Source: Margaritifera margaritifera
Lineage: Eukaryota > Mollusca > Bivalvia > Unionida > Margaritiferidae
Reading direction: 5' to 3'
NCBI GenBank assembly: GCA_029931535.1
Contig: JAQPZY010001625.1
Coordinates: forward strand, 1,438,001 to 1,502,000
Length of the DNA: 64,000 bases
This document shows, in pieces, positions 1 through 64,000 of this stretch (position 1 is the first letter of the stretch; each line of letters begins with the position of its first letter). A model generated the notes under the pieces. That model saw only the letters and a program-made list of their open reading frames with translations. It had not been told where the DNA came from and made no database searches. A program made the position numbers and the translations under genes.

Positions 1-281
1 TTTTTCACAAGCTTGTACATTTAAGTAGAAACAGTGTATAAACATGTAAAGCTGGCCATCAGTACAGAATATTTAACAAACAAAACATGTTAAAATATGA
101 CAGTTGTGCTGTACTATATACAGAGATGCCAACCTCTACCGATGTGACATAGGAGTGTCAGCTTTAAACAAGAGTCCTTCGAAGAGATTGACACTCTACT
201 GAATTAAAAGATTATCCAGGAATTCATAATAAGACCATTTCTTCTTTTAACTACAGAGTGTTGAAACCACCTCCAATATTT

Positions 282-1090
282 TTGAGCAATAAAAAATATT
301 TCAAATTAGCCACTGTGGTGGCCATACTGGATGTAAAATCAGTCCCATTTTCATTTAGGACCGACTAGACATCATTAGAAGACTTTGGTGAAAACCCCAT
401 GTGAATAAAGCCATCCATTCAGGAGGAGTAGCAATAACAAAATTTTCAAGATGGTCACCATGGTGGCCATATTGGATGTCAGATTGGCATAATTTTCATT
501 TAGACCCAACTAGACGCCATAAGAAGTCTTTTGTCAAAAACCCCATGTCGATAAGACTTTCCATTTAGAACGAGTAGCGATAAGATTTTCAAGCTAGTTG
601 CCCATGTGGCTGTACTGAATGTTAGATCAGCACCATTTTCATTAAGGACCAACTTAGACATCATTAGAAGTCTTCTCATGAAAACCCAATTTTGATATGA
701 TGTTCCATTTAGGAGCAGTGATAACAACATTTTCAAGATAGCAGCCATATTGAATTTCAAATCGGCACCAATTTTATTTAGGACCAACTAAACATCACAT
801 GAAGTCTTTTGGTGAAAACACCATGTCAATATGACTTTCTGTTCAGATGGAGTAGCGATTACAAGATTTTCAAGACGGCTGCTGTGACAGCCATATTGGA
901 CATCAGATTGGCACCATTTTCATTTAGGACCAACTAGACATCATAAGAATGAATGTGTGTGTTAAGTTTTTATGGCATCCCTCCTTGAAATTTAGGAGTA
1001 GTAGCAATAACAAACTTGTGCTAACAGACAGATGGACGACAGACAACAGGCCATAAGCTTTTCTGGTCTATGATCAGTACACTAAAAATC
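282..1090 (+). repeat. Array 1 of the ~140-bp 'aagattttcaagatggc' repeat, with conserved 3' tail
   Basis: Several degenerate units of about 130-150 bp, each with the order: 'aagattttcaagatggc', 'catattggatgtcagattggcacc', 'attttcatttaggacc', 'aactagacatcat', 'gaaaaccccatgtcgatatgacc', 'attcaggagtagc'. The array ends in a single-copy tail (about 950-1090) with 'aaacttgtgctaacagacaga' and 'ggtctatgatcagta'. Five more copies lie in the window in the same orientation with related tails. Open frames over the array are by-products. Confidence 0.85.
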
Positions 1091-2228
1091 GGAATCTGAA
1101 CATACACATTGGCATACTTCATATTTTAATTAATTTCTTTTAAGCATTAAACCTCAATGATTCAAAGTGCTTTTTTCGTTAAAATATGCTTCTACAGTCA
1201 TCTTTCCTGCATGTAACACACTGAAGTCTGGCCAGAAAAGACATGTAAGGTATAGTATTCATCCAATCTTGATGTCTTGTGCATGTTTGAAATTTCTGTA
1301 GCATGTTGTGTTTTGTCCCAAGTATTATTCTTATCAATTGATCACGCAGACATCTTTTTTAAACTTTCCCCAAGTTAATCAGGGCACCAAGCCAATGTGA
1401 TTTCTTACTGGTAAAATATTAAATTGCTTTGATGATAAGAATGCTTAGGTATGCTTTTGCAAAAGAATTACAAGTTGAATTGGACATTAGCAAGCGTTTC
1501 AGTGATCTAGATCATTTTTCAAGTTGTATAAAAAATTATCTGAATTGGAATCTGATAGAAGTCACTGTAATGGCGTAAATTCAGGTTAAAAATAGGAAAG
1601 ATTCCACCAAATTTGGAATTGTTGGCATGTCTGTAAATTCTAAAGCATTGCCCATGCAATATGTGAGCACACAGGTGGAGTTTATATTTTCTTCACTTCA
1701 ATGCTATGTTTTACAAATGTTTTCATTCCTTTCCCATTACAAACTAAACTATGATCAGAATGGTAATCAATTTTCAAACAATTTAATAATAACTATAATT
1801 AAAATGTGTGTCCTTGCAAGAAATCAATGGCATGCAAAAATATATACCATTTCTCATACAGTTAAAGTTTCAAACTATCAGTCTAATTTCACAACTGAAA
1901 TATCGGCTTCAAAAATTTTGACAACTAATCTATAAACCTACTAATATGAAAGAAACAGTGCACATAGTAAATGTATGACAATTCCTTACCAATTTTAGGC
2001 TCCAAAATTTAAACAAAAACAAGCTGATAACTCAAGTTTGCAGTCTGTTGTTGAAATTCTGTAAATTTGGTTTGCCGGAAGGAGTTGTACAAGCTATTAA
2101 AAAATGAAGAATTCAGAATAAAGGAGATCTAATGATGAATAAAACTCAACTGTCAGATCTTAAACACACTATTGGAAAGCTTGACACTAATTGGTCCCAA
2201 GCCTGTAACAAGAAAATGTTTGCATTGA
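1091..2228 (-). other. Probable HELLS 3' UTR and downstream flank
   Basis: AT-rich sequence following the HELLS stop. I see no convincing coding region; a 102-codon open frame on the plus strand here looks like chance. Minus-strand ATTAAA-type hexamers occur (around 1123 and 1783), but no polyadenylation site can be fixed. Confidence 0.35.
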
Positions 2229-61140
<58,912 letters not shown>

Positions 61141-61554
61141 CTGAAGGAAACAAAAGTATGGTCACTCCTAATACAAAAAATGACTGAAAAACTTGCCTTC
61201 ATAACTACTTCTAGGTTAATGTTCATACTTTTTCAGACTCTGCCAACTAAATTAAACCAACTGACAAATTCAATTTTCTTTTCCTTTCAAAAATGTCTCC
61301 AGTTTACTGCAAACGTTCAGTGAACACATAACCAATTCCAATTTCAAGAGGAAATTTAAGTTGAAAAATGACATTCATAGAAAGTACTTGGTATTCACAA
61401 TCATTTGCGTGAAAAATGTTATTCTTCAATTATACAGAATTTACACAGTAATTATACTGAATTTACATTATTCATAACTTCAATTACCTAAATTTTGATG
61501 ATTAACAGAATGTTATAATACTAATAGGCTAAAAGTTGCTTCTTGAGGTCAAAT

Positions 61555-62529
61555 TCAAATGCTGTAGTGAAAACACGATATCAATTGGCCATCTGTGCAG
61601 GAGGAATGGCAAAAACAAGATTTTCAAGATGGCTGCCATGGTGGCCATGTTGGATACCCAATTGACAGCATTTTCATTAAGGACCATCTGCAAGTCATGT
61701 CTTTTATTTTAAACCCCATGTTGATATGAAAACTAGTTCAAGCGAAGTAGCTGTAACGACGTGGCCACCATGTTGGATGTTAGATTGGCACCATTTAGGA
61801 CCATCTACAAGCCATAATAAATCTTTCTGTGAAAACCCAACATTGACATGACCCTTTATTCATGAAAAGGAATACAATTTTTTTATGAGGAACCACCGCC
61901 ACCATAGTGGCCATTTTGGATGTAAAATTGGCACCGCTGGAGTGCTACACATTATAAAAGGTCTAAATAAAATCAACATCATTATGACCATCCATTCAGG
62001 AGTATCTATAGCAAGATTTCAAGATGGCTGCCATGGTGGCCATGTTGGAAGACTGACTAGCACCATTTTCATTTAGGACCATCAACATGTCATAGAAAGT
62101 TTGTAAGTGAAATCCCCATGTTGATTTGAAAATCCATTCAAGGGGAGTAGTGACAAAATTTTCAAGATGGCCATCATGAAGGCCATATTGGATATTCAGA
62201 TCAGCACTATTTTCATTTCGAGCCATCTACAAGTCACAGGTTTTTTAATGAAAACCCGTTGTTGATGTGACCATCTGTTCAGGAGAAGTAACGACAAGAT
62301 TTTCAAGACTGCCATCATGTTGGCCATGCTGAATCTCCGATTGGCACCATTTTCATTTAGGACCATCTACATGTCACAAGAAATCTTTCAGTTAAAATGC
62401 TTTGTTGATATGACCATCCATTCAGGAGGAAATGCAATTAAGATTTTCAAGTTGGTCACTGCAGTGGCCATGCTGAATGTTTGTGGCTTGCCATTTTCAT
62501 TTAGGACTAACTAGACCTCAGAATGTGAC
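61555..62529 (+). repeat. Array 6 of the ~140-bp 'aagattttcaagatggc' repeat
   Basis: About seven units, same orientation. The tail begins at about 62510 ('aactagacctcagaatgtga'), is broken by the MITE at 62530-62743, and resumes with 'gttgccaagtttcatgactt' and 'gtagattagaagtagtagt'. Confidence 0.82.
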
Positions 62530-62743
62530 TACCATATATACTCGCGTATAAGCCTATACCAACTGCATAGACCCAGATCTGCCGTCGAATAATGCGCCAG
62601 CAGATCTGGGTCTATGATCTCTGTAAAGACTAATCAGTAGAACAAACAACATAGACCCTGATCTGCCAGCGCATTATGCAACGGCAGATCAGGGTCTACG
62701 TTGTTTACATTTGGACCGATATTATACACAAGTATATACGGTA
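62530..62743. mobile_element. Double-hairpin MITE, copy 5
   Basis: Ends 'taccatatatactcgcgta' and 'cacaagtatatacggta'. Palindromes 'catagacccagatctgcc...gcagatctgggtctatg' and 'catagaccctgatctgcc...ggcagatcagggtctacg'. Inserted within the tail of array 6, apparently at a TA. Confidence 0.88.
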
Positions 62744-62789
62744 GTTGCCAAGTTTCATGACTTTCATCCAAGTAGATTAGAAGTAGTAG

Positions 62790-63000
62790 TAGCAGTTGAA
62801 GGATTTAACAGTACATCAGCACAACACTGTCTACATGGTCTCGATTAATAGTAATGCTCTAAAAATGTAAATATAAAGAATTGCTAAAAAAAAGAACACA
62901 TAGGAAGAAACCCCACACCCAATTAAGTATTAATAAAAGTTAAAAGGTAAGTTAAAATTCTGTAAAAGGTATTTAAAATATCAGATAAAGGTAACAAATG
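62790..63000 (+). repeat. Dispersed repeat shared with 41885-42160
   Basis: Same order of blocks as the copy in the motif II intron. Family not recognised. Confidence 0.5.
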
Positions 63001-64000
63001 CAAATCCTTAACAAATATGGTCAAAATCTGTTATATAAACTTCATTCTCTCAAAAAAGGGTAATGATAACAAGCAACTTGATAACAGACAAAGGATGGAT
63101 GACGGATGCCAGCCGACTGCACAAGTCCTTCTGGTCTTTGACCTGTGGAGGAAAATATCTGGTACATGCTCTGATTCAAACAGATTCCTGAAAGGCCACC
63201 AAGAACTTCCATCCACTCTTCCCAGTCTTGTATGCCAGGACTTGTCATTATTGTATAGAATACAACACTGAAACTGTTGTCAACACAAATGCCATCTTTG
63301 AATTGGACACTGTATAGATCAGACCTTTCAAAAGTCTTCATTTATGTGAAATAAATTCTTGGGTCATGGAGCTTATCATTAGCAGAATTGCATTCACAAA
63401 TCACTGAAACTTGGAAGACAATGGTTTTATACACCAATTAAGGTGTCCTTATAAATTACAGGTGGCATTGAACCATATGGCAGCCCTTATAAATTACAGG
63501 TGGCATTTGTTTGTTGATACTTTCTTTAATGTCAAAAAGTTGCACAAGCTATTCATTGTTTCAGGATCATCGTTACTAACTGAAATAACAAGATTCTAAA
63601 TAGCCTCTGCACAGGTTTCAAACATTTAAGGAATGCCTGTGTCATCACTGTATGAGCAATAACATACTTTCAATGTGCCTACCTTCTAATTATGTTGTTG
63701 ACAATTCTAACAAGATTCAATCTATGGAAATCAGAATTAGTCAATTTAATTGACTATCATATCAAGCTCAATCCATGCTTACTCAATTCTAAGGAATTCA
63801 ATTTAATATTCAATAATACATCCTAATTATTTCATTACAACTCTCATTTTGAATTACTCATTTCTCCTTAAAATTATGTCGGCACATTTTAATGTTTCAC
63901 TTTTTTCATATGCATTACAGCCTTTCCAAGAGGTTCCATGATGATTGTATTACTGATAATATTCTGCACTTGTTTAAGGAGTAATTAGCTTACTCCATGG
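63001..64000. other. Right edge: no HELLS exon found
   Basis: A 99-codon minus-strand frame (63341-63042, MKTFERSDLYSVQFKDGICV...) is unrecognised. A direct repeat 'ttataaattacaggtggcat' occurs at about 63450 and 63487. No sequence resembling the HELLS N-terminal coiled coil was seen, so that exon should lie further right. Confidence 0.4.

Noticed and set aside
1627..1935. 102-codon plus-strand ORF
   Set aside because: AT-driven composition, no family features, overlaps the probable HELLS 3' flank.
63042..63341. Candidate for the missing HELLS N-terminal exon
   Set aside because: The 99-codon frame shows no coiled coil or similarity to the HELLS N-terminus and parts of the area resemble array tails ('ttctggtctttgacctg').

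Overview
The window is eukaryotic nuclear DNA. It is AT-rich, has few genes, many introns, and is packed with decayed transposable elements and tandem repeats. The repeat types (arrays built on 'aagattttcaagatggc', 'gtgaccttgacctttgacc' repeats, DIRS-like tyrosine-recombinase retrotransposons, tRNA-derived SINEs) are the kind seen in molluscs. I infer a bivalve or other lophotrochozoan; genus and species cannot be told from the sequence.

One host gene spans almost the whole window on the minus strand: HELLS (LSH/SMARCA6), a SNF2-family chromatin-remodelling ATPase. Sixteen coding exons lie between 61140 and 2229. Every junction has GT-AG borders and every exon-to-exon phase agrees. They give about 850 codons: a disordered N-terminal region, both ATPase lobes with all main motifs, and the C-terminus with its stop. 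The first coding exon(s), expected to carry the N-terminal coiled coil, were not found up to 64000 and should lie beyond the right edge.

The rest is intron and flank. Main tenants, left to right: repeat array (282-1090); MITE-like element (4750-5487); tRNA SINE (7345); DIRS-like recombinase remnant (8085-8965) followed by TGACC repeats (to 9670); second array (9920-11235); partial duplication of a HELLS exon (11839-11995); a three-level nest of piggyBac in hAT in SINE (15490-17095); hAT MITE with perfect 8-bp target duplication inside a foldback (19450-19850); 5'-inverted LINE (25056-29431) broken by a 1.6-kb foldback transposon (26613-28237); DIRS-like remnants (31.8-33.9 and 35.0-36.1 kb); ~40-bp minisatellite (38.74-39.89 kb); third array (40.7-41.76 kb); TGACC repeat with a ~71-bp minisatellite (42.7-45.96 kb); complete pogo/Tigger element (48377-51429); further arrays at 56.8, 58.5 and 61.55 kb. 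A MITE made of two nested hairpins occurs five times (18865, 36904, 47596, 59751, 62530).

No bacterial-type system, CRISPR array, rRNA gene or functional tRNA gene is present. The most notable points are: HELLS features (an SQ cluster and a PIP-like peptide in the N-terminal region, and a tandem-duplicated motif-V exon); the double-hairpin MITE; the six same-orientation arrays sharing one 3' tail; and a minisatellite that appears to have arisen from the TGACC repeat by unit shortening and then block duplication.
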